From contig CAWFIT010000014.1 in NCBI GenBank assembly GCA_963815965.1, positions 1 through 35,187 of the forward strand: a DNA stretch of 35,187 nucleotides, written 5' to 3'. Below the pieces are notes generated by a model. That model saw nothing but the letters and a program-made list of their open reading frames with translations. It made no database searches and was not told where the DNA came from. Positions within the stretch are counted from its first letter, which is position 1. Each line of letters begins with the position of its first letter. This document shows positions 25,161-32,234 of this stretch, piece after piece. Source of the DNA: DASVFB01 sp963815965 (lineage in GTDB: Bacteria; Actinomycetota; Thermoleophilia; Gaiellales; Gaiellaceae). Made by a program: the position numbers and the translations under genes.

Positions 25161-26219
25161 TCACGTCTCGGCGTCTTTCGCGGGGAAGAGGATCCTGGGC
25201 ACCTCCTGCTTTGCCGGGTCGCGATTGAGGATGAGCACGTCGGCGAGCGTGGCCAGAACAGCTGCGAGCGGCACTGAAAGCAGCACGTAGACGCCTCCGA
25301 AGAGAAGCGCCACCGCGCTCACCGTGACGAGCACGATCAGCGGAGAGAGGCCAACCGCCCGACCGAAGACATGCGGTCCGATCAGGTAGTCCTGCAGCAG
25401 CCGCAGGCCCCAAACCGCAGCCGCGGCCAAGGCGGCGTGCTGCCAGTCGATCGTGAGCCCGACGGCGACGGCGAGGCTGCCGGCAACGAGTGGGCCGATC
25501 ACGGGGACGATCTCGACGATGCCCGCGAACACGCCGAGGAGGAGCCAGAACGGCAGGCCGATCAGCGCGAACGCGGTCGACAGGACGGTGCTGACGAACG
25601 TGATCATGAGCAGCTGCCCACGCACGTACGCGCCGAGCTTCACGTCGATCAAGTTCCAGGTCTCGCGGACGACGCGTCGGTGCTTCCTGGGTAACAGCGA
25701 GAGCACCAAGCTCTCGGCACGCTCACGCTCGAAGATCCAGTAAGCGGCCGTCGCGAGTACGAAGAAAATGCCGACGAGGACCTCGAGCGCCTTGGTCGTG
25801 ATGGTGAGCGCAGGGTGGACGAGCGCCGAGCCCGAGGGAAGCTTCTGCAGCTCCTTCTGCAAGCCGACGAGGAACTCATGCTTGATCCCGGTCGAGTTCC
25901 GGGCGGCGTCACGAAGTTCCGCGCTCGAGGTCGGAGCGTCACCAATCGCCGCCTCGACCTGCGTGATCGCCCTCGGAATGACGAGCCAGAGGAAGAGGCC
26001 AACGAGACCGACCAGCGCGGCGAAGTGGAGAATCACGCCTCCCGCGCGCGGCACGCCGTGCTCGTGCAGCCGCTCCACTCCCGGACGCATCGCGGCCGCG
26101 AGCGTGAACCCCAGCAAGAGTAGGAAGAGGAGCAGGCGCAGGTGCCAGAGCGCTAATGCGCCGGCGACGACGCCGACAACCACCACGCTCGTCACGAAGG
26201 CTCTTCTCGCCGTGCTCAC
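25161..26219 (-). CDS. AI-2E family transporter (PerM/YdiK type) membrane protein
   Basis: 352 residues, intact. Eight membrane segments can be traced: two near the N-terminus (VTSVVVVGVVAGALALWHL, LLLFLLLLGFTLAAAM), one at about 65-85, one at about 145-165, and four in the C-terminal half with the family signatures GIVEIVPVIGPLVAGS, LQDYLIGPHVFGRAVGLSPL and GGVYVLLSVPLAAVLATLAD. The GLSPL motif is typical. Members export diverse small molecules or act as Na+/H+-type transporters; a true autoinducer-2 role is not implied. It is transcribed away from the repeat region at 26411. Confidence 0.9.
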   Translation of the reverse strand: MSTARRAFVTSVVVVGVVAGALALWHLRLLLFLLLLGFTLAAAMRPGVERLHEHGVPRAGGVILHFAALVGLVGLFLWLVIPRAITQVEAAIGDAPTSSAELRDAARNSTGIKHEFLVGLQKELQKLPSGSALVHPALTITTKALEVLVGIFFVLATAAYWIFERERAESLVLSLLPRKHRRVVRETWNLIDVKLGAYVRGQLLMITFVSTVLSTAFALIGLPFWLLLGVFAGIVEIVPVIGPLVAGSLAVAVGLTIDWQHAALAAAAVWGLRLLQDYLIGPHVFGRAVGLSPLIVLVTVSAVALLFGGVYVLLSVPLAAVLATLADVLILNRDPAKQEVPRILFPAKDAET

Positions 26220-26410
26220 ACATCTCTAACGGTTTGGACGACCCAGCAGACACGGACACTGCTGGCGGATTACTAAAGCGAGCGGGAACGGATGCTCGCT
26301 CCTCGACGCCGTGGTGTAGATGAGGAAGATGTTCGTGGTTCGTGACCCATGCGTCGGTCATCGGCGGCGCCGCGGTAAACATGCTTCTGCGCGGCCCGCG
26401 CGTCTGTCAC

Positions 26411-26549
26411 CACGTCGACCGACTTCGCGATCGCCTTACGGGTGCCCCAGCACCGCGTGGCGTGAGCGTGGGACTCCAGATGCGCGCGCGAATCGGAGAA
26501 GGCCGACAGCCTCGCCACGTCAACCGACTTCGCGATCCGCCTGACGGGT
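26411..26549. repeat. Two diverged direct repeats, period about 105 bp
   Basis: CACGTCGACCGACTTCGCGA at 26411-26430 recurs as CACGTCAACCGACTTCGCGA at 26516-26535. Similarity continues through ACGGGT and on to GGGACTC. Each unit is roughly 65 bp. No coding role is apparent. The surrounding stretch 26220-26620 holds no supported gene. Confidence 0.55.
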
Positions 26550-26620
26550 ACCCCCGCCGGGCACACCGCAAGCGCGGGACTCAGTGGCGGGACTGCAAGT
26601 TCCGTGGCGACGGAGCCGGT

Positions 26621-27655
26621 TCAGGTGTGCGGGTACACGTTCTGCGGTGACTTGAAGGCGTTCTCGAAGGAGTCGGGGCGGGATGGCACGCGGATGCGCT
26701 CGGCCTCGGCGTTGAGCTCCCCTCCGAAGAGGAGCGCGAGTCCGGTCAGCCAGAGCCAGGTGAGCATGATGATCACCGCTGAGAGCGAGCCCCAGGTCTT
26801 GTTGTAGGAACTGAAGTGAGCGGTGTAGAAGGCGAAGCCGCCGGAGACGATCAGCCAGACGCACGACGGCGGCTGCACTACCGACGCTGAGAAACGTCCA
26901 CTGCCGCTGATCAAGGTTCGGGGCCAGGTAGAGCAGCGTCGCGAATGCTGCAAGGAGTCCGACGATCAGGATCGGCCACTGCGCCGCCCACCAGACGATA
27001 GCCGAGCATGCTCTCGACCCCGAGCGTTTGGCCGAGGTAGTGCTCGATCGTCGGACCGAAGAGAAGCAGCACGGCGACGAGCAGGAAGGCAAGACCAATG
27101 CAGGCAACCATCGCGAGGGCAAGCAGCCGGCGGCGCACAAATGGACGCGTCTCGTCGCGCTTGTAGGCGATGTTGAGCGCAGTCATGTAGGTCGTCATCG
27201 CGCCGGTCGTCGACCAGAGCGCGAGCACGATACCCACGACGATCATCACGACGAGGCGCAGGGGCGGCTGTTGAGGCGGGTGAGACTACTGCCGAGCAGC
27301 TCCGTCGTCTGCTGCGGCATCACGCCGTCCAGAAGTGATGCATGAGCGTCGCGATCGTCTGCGGGCTAGCCAGCAGCGTGAACATGCCGAGCGCGACCAG
27401 TAGGACCGACGGGATCGCGATGAAGGTGCTGAAGGCGAGCGCCTGCGCGATCATCGGCATGTTGTCGTTCAGCATCGCCTTGCTGGCCCGCTTCACAATC
27501 TCCACCCACTCATGCCGCGTAAGGCGGCGGCGACCAGCGCGCGCGGAACGCCCCGTCTCCCCAGGTGCGGACTCCTCGAGCGGCGCCTCGTCGGGCACGG
27601 GCCTGTCGTTCCGCTTCCTCTCTTTGCTCTGTTGCCCTGACATCTGGCGCGTCAT
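26621..27655 (-). CDS. YihY/virulence factor BrkB family membrane protein (frameshifted)
   Basis: The first part, from ATG at 27655, contains GRRRLTRHEWVEIVKRASKA and NDNMPMIAQALAFSTFIAIP, the family N-terminus. Later frames supply VVGIVLALWSTTGAMTTYM, LNIAYKRDETRPFVRRRLLA, WAAQWPILIVGLLAAFATLL, YLAPNLDQRQWTFLSVGS and YNKTWGSLSAVIIMLTWLWL, ending LTGLALLFGGELNAEAER near the stop TGA (26621-26623). Joins are needed near 27327, 27265, 27000 and 26870; two add one base and at least one removes one. The whole gives a normal-length six-helix protein. Function in this family is not settled (once called RNase BN). Confidence 0.85.
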
Positions 27656-27762
27656 GCCGTCCTCGCCTCCTCGGGGTTGCTTCCGTCTCCTCTTCTCAAC
27701 GGCCAGGACACCCGTGTGGCTACGGCGTCACGCGTCCAGCCGCGTGGTGTTGCCGGTTAGTC

Positions 27763-27822
27763 CTAGAACGTGAACAAGCCCGGTATCGCGAGCAGGCAGC
27801 AGATCATCACGAGCCAAATCAC
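27763..27822 (-). CDS. 19-residue hydrophobic microprotein (MIWL family, copy 2)
   Basis: GTG (complement of 27820-27822) to TAG (27763-27765), encoding MIWLVMICCLLAIPGLFTF. It is related to 22001-22066 with nine base differences in 57, three silent and six giving hydrophobic exchanges (T/V, M/L, V/A, A/G, L/F). It follows the PRC-barrel gene on the same strand after a hairpin. No ribosome binding site is visible; translation is unproven. Confidence 0.45.
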   Translation of the reverse strand: MIWLVMICCLLAIPGLFTF

Positions 27823-27899
27823 CTGAAGAAAACTACGGCAGACCTGAATCCGTTACGCATGATCTGCGAGGGCCTGAACTCAGCCTACGGTGACACACG

Positions 27900-27925
27900 G
27901 GGGCCACGCCTCGTGGCGCGGCCCC
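27900..27925 (-). terminator. Hairpin downstream of the PRC-barrel gene
   Basis: GGGGCC-A-CGCC, loop TCGT, GGCG-C-GGCCCC: ten pairs with a single A-C mismatch. It lies 45 nt past the end of the minus-strand gene at 27970. There is no T tract, as usual for this GC content. Confidence 0.5.
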
Positions 27926-27969
27926 GCGTTGCCTTTATGAATGTGTCCGCGAATTGCGCGGAGGCTGAG

Positions 27970-28317
27970 CTACGTTCTGTCGCCGTAGTAGCGACCAAGT
28001 TGGTCGCGGTAACCCTGGTCGGCGAAGCGGTCCTCGTCGTATTCGGGTGCGTTCTTGATCTCGTCCTTGGTGCGGTCTACGAAGACCGTCTCCGTGTCCG
28101 GATCGATCTCGCGCACGGCCCCGGCCGGGATCATCACCTTCTTGCCGAGAATCCACGGGCCTGTGTCGACGATGATGTACGCGCTGCCCACATCGCTACT
28201 CGTCTCGTCGATCTTGCCGATGCTTCCATCGCGAGCCTCGACCTTGTAGCCGGTGAAGTCGCGCTGCGCCAAAATCGTTTCGCGGTACGTCCAAATACCG
28301 GTGGTCGGCGTCGACAT
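27970..28317 (-). CDS. PRC-barrel domain protein
   Basis: 115 residues, ATG start preceded by GGAGG seven nt upstream. The central part, YKVEARDGSIGKIDETSSDV then GSAYIIVDTGPWILGKKVMI and PAGAVREIDPDTETVFVDRT, is a PRC-barrel (photosynthetic-reaction-centre-type beta-barrel). The end DEIKNAPEYDEDRFADQGYR is typical of the stand-alone stress-associated forms. These proteins often rise under osmotic or desiccation stress; binding partners are unknown. The neighbourhood of CBS and CsbD genes supports a stress setting. Confidence 0.88.
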   Translation of the reverse strand: MSTPTTGIWTYRETILAQRDFTGYKVEARDGSIGKIDETSSDVGSAYIIVDTGPWILGKKVMIPAGAVREIDPDTETVFVDRTKDEIKNAPEYDEDRFADQGYRDQLGRYYGDRT

Positions 28318-28815
28318 GCCTTACCTCCCTTTCCTCGGATACCTATGTCCTCACCGCATCGGCACGTCCCAAACCACCAGCTCCATCATCGGAAAGACCG
28401 CCGGCAGGTGCATTTGGCCATCTACTGCGATCAGACCGCGCATGGCCTCCAGTCGATCTGTCACCCGGCACGACGATCGTGCTTAGGCGGCTTGCTTCGT
28501 CGCCTCGCCTTGCTCCGTCTGCTCGTGCACCCAAGCCAGGATTGCCTTGGAATGGCTGACGATCCTGCCGTCGGGGGAAGCTTGATCGTGGGTAGCTTTC
28601 TCGTCCCAGTCGCCGCGAAGAGCTGATCGCGGGAGCCTCGACGCAGGAACGGAATCGGACTGCCGTGTGCGGCGTGTCGCCTTCTGGTACTGAGAAGGAC
28701 CGTTGCCCCGACCGAGAACGCATGGCCGCAGCAACTACAGAGTTGTGATTACTCCTGACGTCGGTTTCGAAGGAAATGATGCGGAAACGACTGAAGAAAC
28801 CCCGAAAGGAGCGAG
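28318..28815. other. Intergenic, with one weak minus-strand ORF
   Basis: A minus-strand frame ending at 28483 reads LRGDWDEKATHDQASPDGRI then VSHSKAILAWVHEQTEQGEA. It looks protein-like at the C-terminus but has no convincing start or family. The last 70 nt before 28816 are A-rich (GAAGAAACCCCGAAAGGAG) and hold the promoter region and ribosome binding site of the CBS gene. Confidence 0.35.
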
Positions 28816-29256
28816 ATGGGCACCAAAGTTGCAGATGTCATGACGCAGAGACCGCGTGCGGTGACGCCTCAGACGCCTTTGAATGAGGTCGCCGCGTTGA
28901 TGGAAACCGAAGATGTGGGAGTGGTTCCGCTTGTCGAAGGCGATCGGCTTGTGGGGATCGTCACAGATCGCGACATCGTGGTACGTGCGATCGCCAAGGG
29001 CAAAGATCCGCGCGGGATGCCGGCGTCCGAGATCTCATCGCGTGAGCTTCTCACCGTGAGTCCCGACGACGATCTCTCGGACGCGCTCAAGCTGATGGCG
29101 CAGTATCAGGTGAGGCGTCTGGCCGTGACCGCCGAGGACGATCGCCTCGTCGGCGTGGTTTCGCAGTCCGATGTCGCCCTGCAAGGGAAAGACAAGGACA
29201 CCGGCCAGGTGGTCGAGGGCATTTCGCGACAGCCGCAAGGCCCTCGCACACCCTGA
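28816..29256 (+). CDS. CBS-pair domain protein
   Basis: 146 residues from ATG 28816, with AAAGGAG seven nt upstream. Two CBS motifs in tandem: VADVMTQRPRAVTPQTPLNE, VGVVPLVEGDRLVGIVTDRD for the first and LLTVSPDDDLSDALKLMAQY, VRRLAVTAEDDRLVGVVSQS for the second. CBS pairs bind adenosine nucleotides and act as energy or second-messenger sensors. The 20-residue tail is polar. No catalytic domain is attached. It converges on the CsbD gene, with a shared terminator between. Confidence 0.92.
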   Translation: MGTKVADVMTQRPRAVTPQTPLNEVAALMETEDVGVVPLVEGDRLVGIVTDRDIVVRAIAKGKDPRGMPASEISSRELLTVSPDDDLSDALKLMAQYQVRRLAVTAEDDRLVGVVSQSDVALQGKDKDTGQVVEGISRQPQGPRTP

Positions 29257-29345
29257 TCTACGCGCTCGAGTAGTTCATCAGCGCTACTGGGTGCCGATAC
29301 AGAGCCGCGTTGCATGAACCGCCGGCTAGCCGGCGTGGGCCAAGG

Positions 29346-29373
29346 AAAAAGGGGGCGGCGTAACGCCGCCCCC
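29346..29373 (-). terminator. Rho-independent terminator (bidirectional)
   Basis: GGGGGCGGCG (29351-29360), TAA loop, CGCCGCCCCC (29364-29373): a perfect 10-bp stem. AAAAA at 29346-29350 becomes a U run after the hairpin for minus-strand transcripts, so it mainly serves the CsbD gene; on the plus strand CTACGTTT follows, weaker. Confidence 0.85.
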
Positions 29374-29404
29374 TACGTTTGATTCCACGGACGGGAAGCC
29401 CGAG

Positions 29405-29575
29405 CTAGTCGTCGCGGTCGAGCGCTTCCTTCGCCTTGTCACTCGCCTTGTCGATCGTGTCCTTAGCCTTGCCGGATGCCTGATCGACCTTTCCTTCCCG
29501 CTGGAGATCCTTGTCGTCGGTTAGATCGCCGGCGGCCTCTTTGATGCGACCCTTCATCTCGTCTGAGGTAGGCAC
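29405..29575 (-). CDS. CsbD-family stress protein
   Basis: 56 residues from GTG (complement of 29573-29575) with AGGAGAA four nt upstream, ending at TAG 29405-29407. The sequence PTSDEMKGRIKEAAGDLTDD, then KDLQREGKVDQASGKAKDTI and DKASDKAKEAL, is the CsbD pattern (KGxxKEAxGxLTxDxxLQxEGKxDQxxGKxK). CsbD proteins are small, very hydrophilic and induced by general stress; their molecular role is unknown. It is missing from simple gene calls because of its size and GTG start. Confidence 0.93.
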   Translation of the reverse strand: MPTSDEMKGRIKEAAGDLTDDKDLQREGKVDQASGKAKDTIDKASDKAKEALDRDD

Positions 29576-30025
29576 GAGCTTCTCCTCTCATTGGATGAGC
29601 GGTGAGACGCTGACTTCAGCAGACCTAGAACGATGATCACGATGAGAAAGATGCGGATGAGCGCCTCCTCCGAACATGCTGTCGAGTCGTCGTGACCGCT
29701 GCTCCCCGCCAATAAACTGAGGCGCCTGCGCGACCCCCGGCAGTCTCGCTTCCGACGCCGTTCGCGCTCGACGCTGCCTCCGTTCGGTTCAAGGTCTACT
29801 GCGCGGCAGCCGCTACGACGGAAACAGGGGCGCCGCGGCGGCGCGCCCTTCCCTTTCCTGGCGGTGAGGTCTGCACACGCCCGACTGCCCCGTCCTCTCG
29901 GCCGACCTGATCGTCGAGCTCGAAGAGCTCCGCGACCCACTCCGTGTGTCCTGCGTGCTCGGCCACGCGAGCGCGACGATGCCCTTCTCCGTCGATCCGT
30001 CCAAGCCATCGCGTAACGTAGAAGC
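29576..30025. other. Intergenic stretch before the HNH gene
   Basis: No firm gene. On the minus strand, GGAGGAGG is followed by a hydrophobic frame reading IRIFLIVIIVLGLLK (about 29610-29660), but only ATC stands at the start distance. A GC hairpin lies near 29827-29848. The HNH gene's ATG is preceded at 30014-30019 by TAACGT, a possible -10 box very close to the start, which would give a nearly leaderless transcript. Confidence 0.4.
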
Positions 30026-30355
30026 ATGAGCACTCAAAGTTCTGAAAAGGCCGGTGTCGCCGTCTGGGACCAAGGCGAAATCAAGATCATCGTCCCGCCG
30101 AGGGCGAAACGAATCAGCGGCCGACGCTGGCAAAAGATCGTGCGAGAGATCGTCTGTCGCGACGGCGGCATCTGCTGGTTGTGCGGGCTCGGCGGAGCAA
30201 ACAGCGCAGACCACGTCATCGCATTGGCCGACGGTGGACACCCGACCGACTACGGCAACCTGCGGGCCGCACACTTGCGCTGCAACCTGTCGCGCAGCGC
30301 ACACCGCACCAACGCACTCCGGCGGCAACGCCGATACGCACCTTGGATCCGCTAG
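30026..30355 (+). CDS. HNH endonuclease
   Basis: 109 residues with a zinc-binding HNH fold: ICWLCGLGGANSADHVIALA, DGG, then YGNLRAAHLRCNLSR. The pairs CWLC and the later RCN supply zinc ligands; ADHVIALADGG carries the first His and YGNLRAAHLRCN the Asn and last His. The basic C-terminus (RRQRRYAPW) would help DNA binding. Small HNH nucleases like this are typical of phages and integrated elements, which fits the genes downstream. Confidence 0.9.
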   Translation: MSTQSSEKAGVAVWDQGEIKIIVPPRAKRISGRRWQKIVREIVCRDGGICWLCGLGGANSADHVIALADGGHPTDYGNLRAAHLRCNLSRSAHRTNALRRQRRYAPWIR

Positions 30356-30450
30356 GCCCGATTCTTTAGAGCGATCAGTACGGACATCCCGCGCCGTTTC
30401 CGGCCCTGTCTCCCCGCGTTCGCGTTCGTCGCGCACAATTGGCGGCGATC

Positions 30451-30735
30451 GTGAAGCGCACGCTGTACTGCTCAAGATGCTTCGGTTATCGGGGGAAAGA
30501 AGACGGGGCCGGCGTGGTCAGGTGGCTCGAGCCGTCCGAGTGCTGGTGGTGCAGTGACCAGTTGGCCGACCGCAGCAGGCTGGGGAAGGTGAGGTCGGAG
30601 CGGGTGCCGGCGGTGTGCTTGTCGTGCCGTCAGCCGTTCGAGGCGTCACGGCAGGCGCAGAAGTTCTGCAGCTCGGCTTGTCGCGCCCGGGCTTGGCGCG
30701 AGAGGCAGCGCGCCATGAGCTCCGTCGACGGGTAG
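30451..30735 (+). CDS. Zinc-finger protein with four Cys pairs
   Basis: 94 residues from GTG 30451 (a TTG four codons upstream is less likely). CSRC and CWWC form one possible zinc site, CLSC and CSSAC a second: LYCSRCFGYRG, SECWWCSDQL, AVCLSCRQPFEASRQAQKFC and SSACRARAWRERQ. The second half resembles short zinc ribbons found in phage regulators. Probably binds nucleic acid or protein in the mobile module. Family not known. Confidence 0.65.
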   Translation: MKRTLYCSRCFGYRGKEDGAGVVRWLEPSECWWCSDQLADRSRLGKVRSERVPAVCLSCRQPFEASRQAQKFCSSACRARAWRERQRAMSSVDG

Positions 30736-30856
30736 GGTCAAGGGCGAGTCGACGCAGCACAGCATTGGCTCACGGGAGGGCGCCTTCGGGCGCCTTCTCT
30801 GTGCTGGTGATGGGGGTTAGGCTGCGCTTGTGCTGCGGTCGATCGAGCCACACTAG

Positions 30857-31432
30857 GTGGATCTCTGGTCGGAGCTGCGGCCGTGGGAGCGGCGCGCCAG
30901 GCTGGCCCAGGTCCACCCGGATCTGACCGAGGACGCTTTGATCGCAGACGGGCGCAACGTGGCGGAATTGCGGCCGCAGATAGACGCGCAGAAGTCGAAG
31001 GACGACCAGGTGCTCATCGTCCTTAGCTACTTCGGCGACCAGAGGCATCCCCAGCCTGCGGAGCTGGCTAAGTATGGGCCAGCAATCAACGGGAAGGCTG
31101 TTCTCCTGTCCCCGCGTTGGGGGCGCCTGCCGCCGCTCGACGACGACATCGCGGCGAGGGACAAGCGCGGCGCCAAAGAGCTCGGGATCCCGGAGCGCGA
31201 GCTCTGGTGGATCATCGAGCACCGGCTCGAGAACAGTGACCGGAGCCGCAAGTGGCTCGCTAGAGAAACGAAACGGCGCGCCGACTTGACGTACGTCCCG
31301 CGAGACCGGCTCTCGCCGCTTGTCACCTGGATCGACTTGCACCCGGATGCGGCGCGACGGGCTGCGACCCTGCGGGAAATTCCGCCGGAATTCCGCGCAG
31401 GCAAGCTCGGCCCGATCCCTCCGAAGGGCTGA
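30857..31432 (+). CDS. Hypothetical mobile-element protein
   Basis: 191 residues from GTG 30857. It is soluble and charged with a helical start (LWSELRPWERRARLAQVHPD), a middle with SPRWGRLPPLDDDIAARDKR and a basic region (RSRKWLARETKRRADLTYVP). No Cys, membrane segment or known motif. It lies in the same direction as the helicase module and has typical coding composition. Function unknown. Confidence 0.65.
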   Translation: MDLWSELRPWERRARLAQVHPDLTEDALIADGRNVAELRPQIDAQKSKDDQVLIVLSYFGDQRHPQPAELAKYGPAINGKAVLLSPRWGRLPPLDDDIAARDKRGAKELGIPERELWWIIEHRLENSDRSRKWLARETKRRADLTYVPRDRLSPLVTWIDLHPDAARRAATLREIPPEFRAGKLGPIPPKG

Positions 31433-31539
31433 ATCCCGCTTCGCTGCTGGCTTTGCGCCGGGCGCGTGAAGAAAGTTGCGCGGAATTGTTGACGCGCAGA
31501 CCCGCAGGTCTTGTCCTGCCTTCACAACACGACGCCCGA

Positions 31540-31572
31540 GGCGCATCGATGAGAACGGCTCTGCGATGCGCC
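31540..31572. promoter_or_regulatory. Inverted repeat before the small-gene operon
   Basis: GGCGCATCG (31540-31548) and CGATGCGCC (31564-31572), perfect 9-bp arms, 15-nt spacer. It sits 23 nt before the ATG at 31595, just upstream of GGAAAGGGG. It may be an operator or an RNA hairpin controlling the operon. Confidence 0.45.
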
Positions 31573-31594
31573 CGGGCGGAAAGGGGCCCCCGAC

Positions 31595-31807
31595 ATGGCC
31601 TCCACGCATCATCCTACGCCGCCGATCGGCACATGCCCGCCGGCTGTCGTGATCCGCCCCGAGTTCGAGGGGAAGCCAAAGCTTCTGACCGATTGCCAGA
31701 ACGAGGGGGAGTGGGACAGGCTCAATGACTGGCTCGACACGCAACCCGGTCTGCTCGAGTTGCTCGACCTGGCGGTCGACCTCCGAGACGCAGCCGAGGC
31801 GGCGTGA
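31595..31807 (+). CDS. 70-residue hypothetical protein, first of an overlapping operon
   Basis: ATG 31595 with GGAAAGGGG as ribosome binding site. The product is acidic: IGTCPPAVVIRPEFEGKPKL, then CQNEGEWDRLNDWLDTQPGL and LELLDLAVDLRDAAEAA, mostly helical toward the end. No known family. It shares GTGA with the next gene, so these proteins are translated together with the helicase. Confidence 0.65.
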   Translation: MASTHHPTPPIGTCPPAVVIRPEFEGKPKLLTDCQNEGEWDRLNDWLDTQPGLLELLDLAVDLRDAAEAA

Positions 31808-31989
31808 ACGCGATGCCTTCGCCTGATGGAGCTGTGGCTTGGGAGTGCCCGTGCGGCCGGGAGCCCTCGAAGCGTGGCAGCACCGTCGTTCCGCTCCGAA
31901 CGCTTGTCTCGCTGATGCAGCCGGCGTGCCCGTTCTGCGGCCGCAAGTACGAGGACGAGTTCCGCGTCAAGGCCGCCGAGGAGGCGTGA
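31804..31989 (+). CDS. Small zinc-ribbon protein
   Basis: 61 residues from GTG 31804. ECPCGREPSKRGSTVVPLRT and ACPFCGRKYEDEFRV give two CxC/CxxC zinc knuckles separated by 33 residues, a zinc-ribbon layout. It overlaps its neighbours by 4 nt on both sides. Likely a nucleic-acid-binding accessory of the mobile element. Confidence 0.7.
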   Translation: MNAMPSPDGAVAWECPCGREPSKRGSTVVPLRTLVSLMQPACPFCGRKYEDEFRVKAAEEA

Positions 31990-32234
31990 CGGTGCCGTGG
32001 TCGACACCGGCAGACGTGGCGGAGCGGAATGTTCTCGCGCGCGACCTCGTCGACTGGGACTTTGCGCACCGCCCTGCGGGCTGCGCGACGTGTGAGCGTG
32101 TCGGCTGCTGCCTTGAGCGGCGACAACGGATCGAGGCGCTGCTGGACTGGCAAGACCGCCGCTCCGAACTGTCGCTCGCAGTCGAGTTGCGTGCGATCGA
32201 GGACTTGATCGATCTGCCCGAGCTCGCGCGTTGA
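31986..32234 (+). CDS. 82-residue Cys-containing hypothetical protein
   Basis: GTG 31986 (a second GTG two codons on is possible) to TGA 32232-32234. The central part, DWDFAHRPAGCATCERVGCC, places four Cys within nine residues, likely a metal site; the C-terminal half is helical (LAVELRAIEDLIDLPEL). Overlaps the helicase TTG start by 4 nt. Family unknown. Confidence 0.6.
   Translation: MTVPWSTPADVAERNVLARDLVDWDFAHRPAGCATCERVGCCLERRQRIEALLDWQDRRSELSLAVELRAIEDLIDLPELAR

Noticed and set aside
25161..26219. Autoinducer-2 exporter role for the AI-2E family protein
   Set aside because: The family name reflects one early report; members have varied functions and nothing here points to quorum sensing.
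29610..29665. Minus-strand hydrophobic peptide IRIFLIVIIVLGLLK after GGAGGAGG
   Set aside because: Good ribosome binding site, but only ATC stands at the start position and the frame runs into the CsbD gene. It may be real if the ATC is a miscalled ATG; not claimed.
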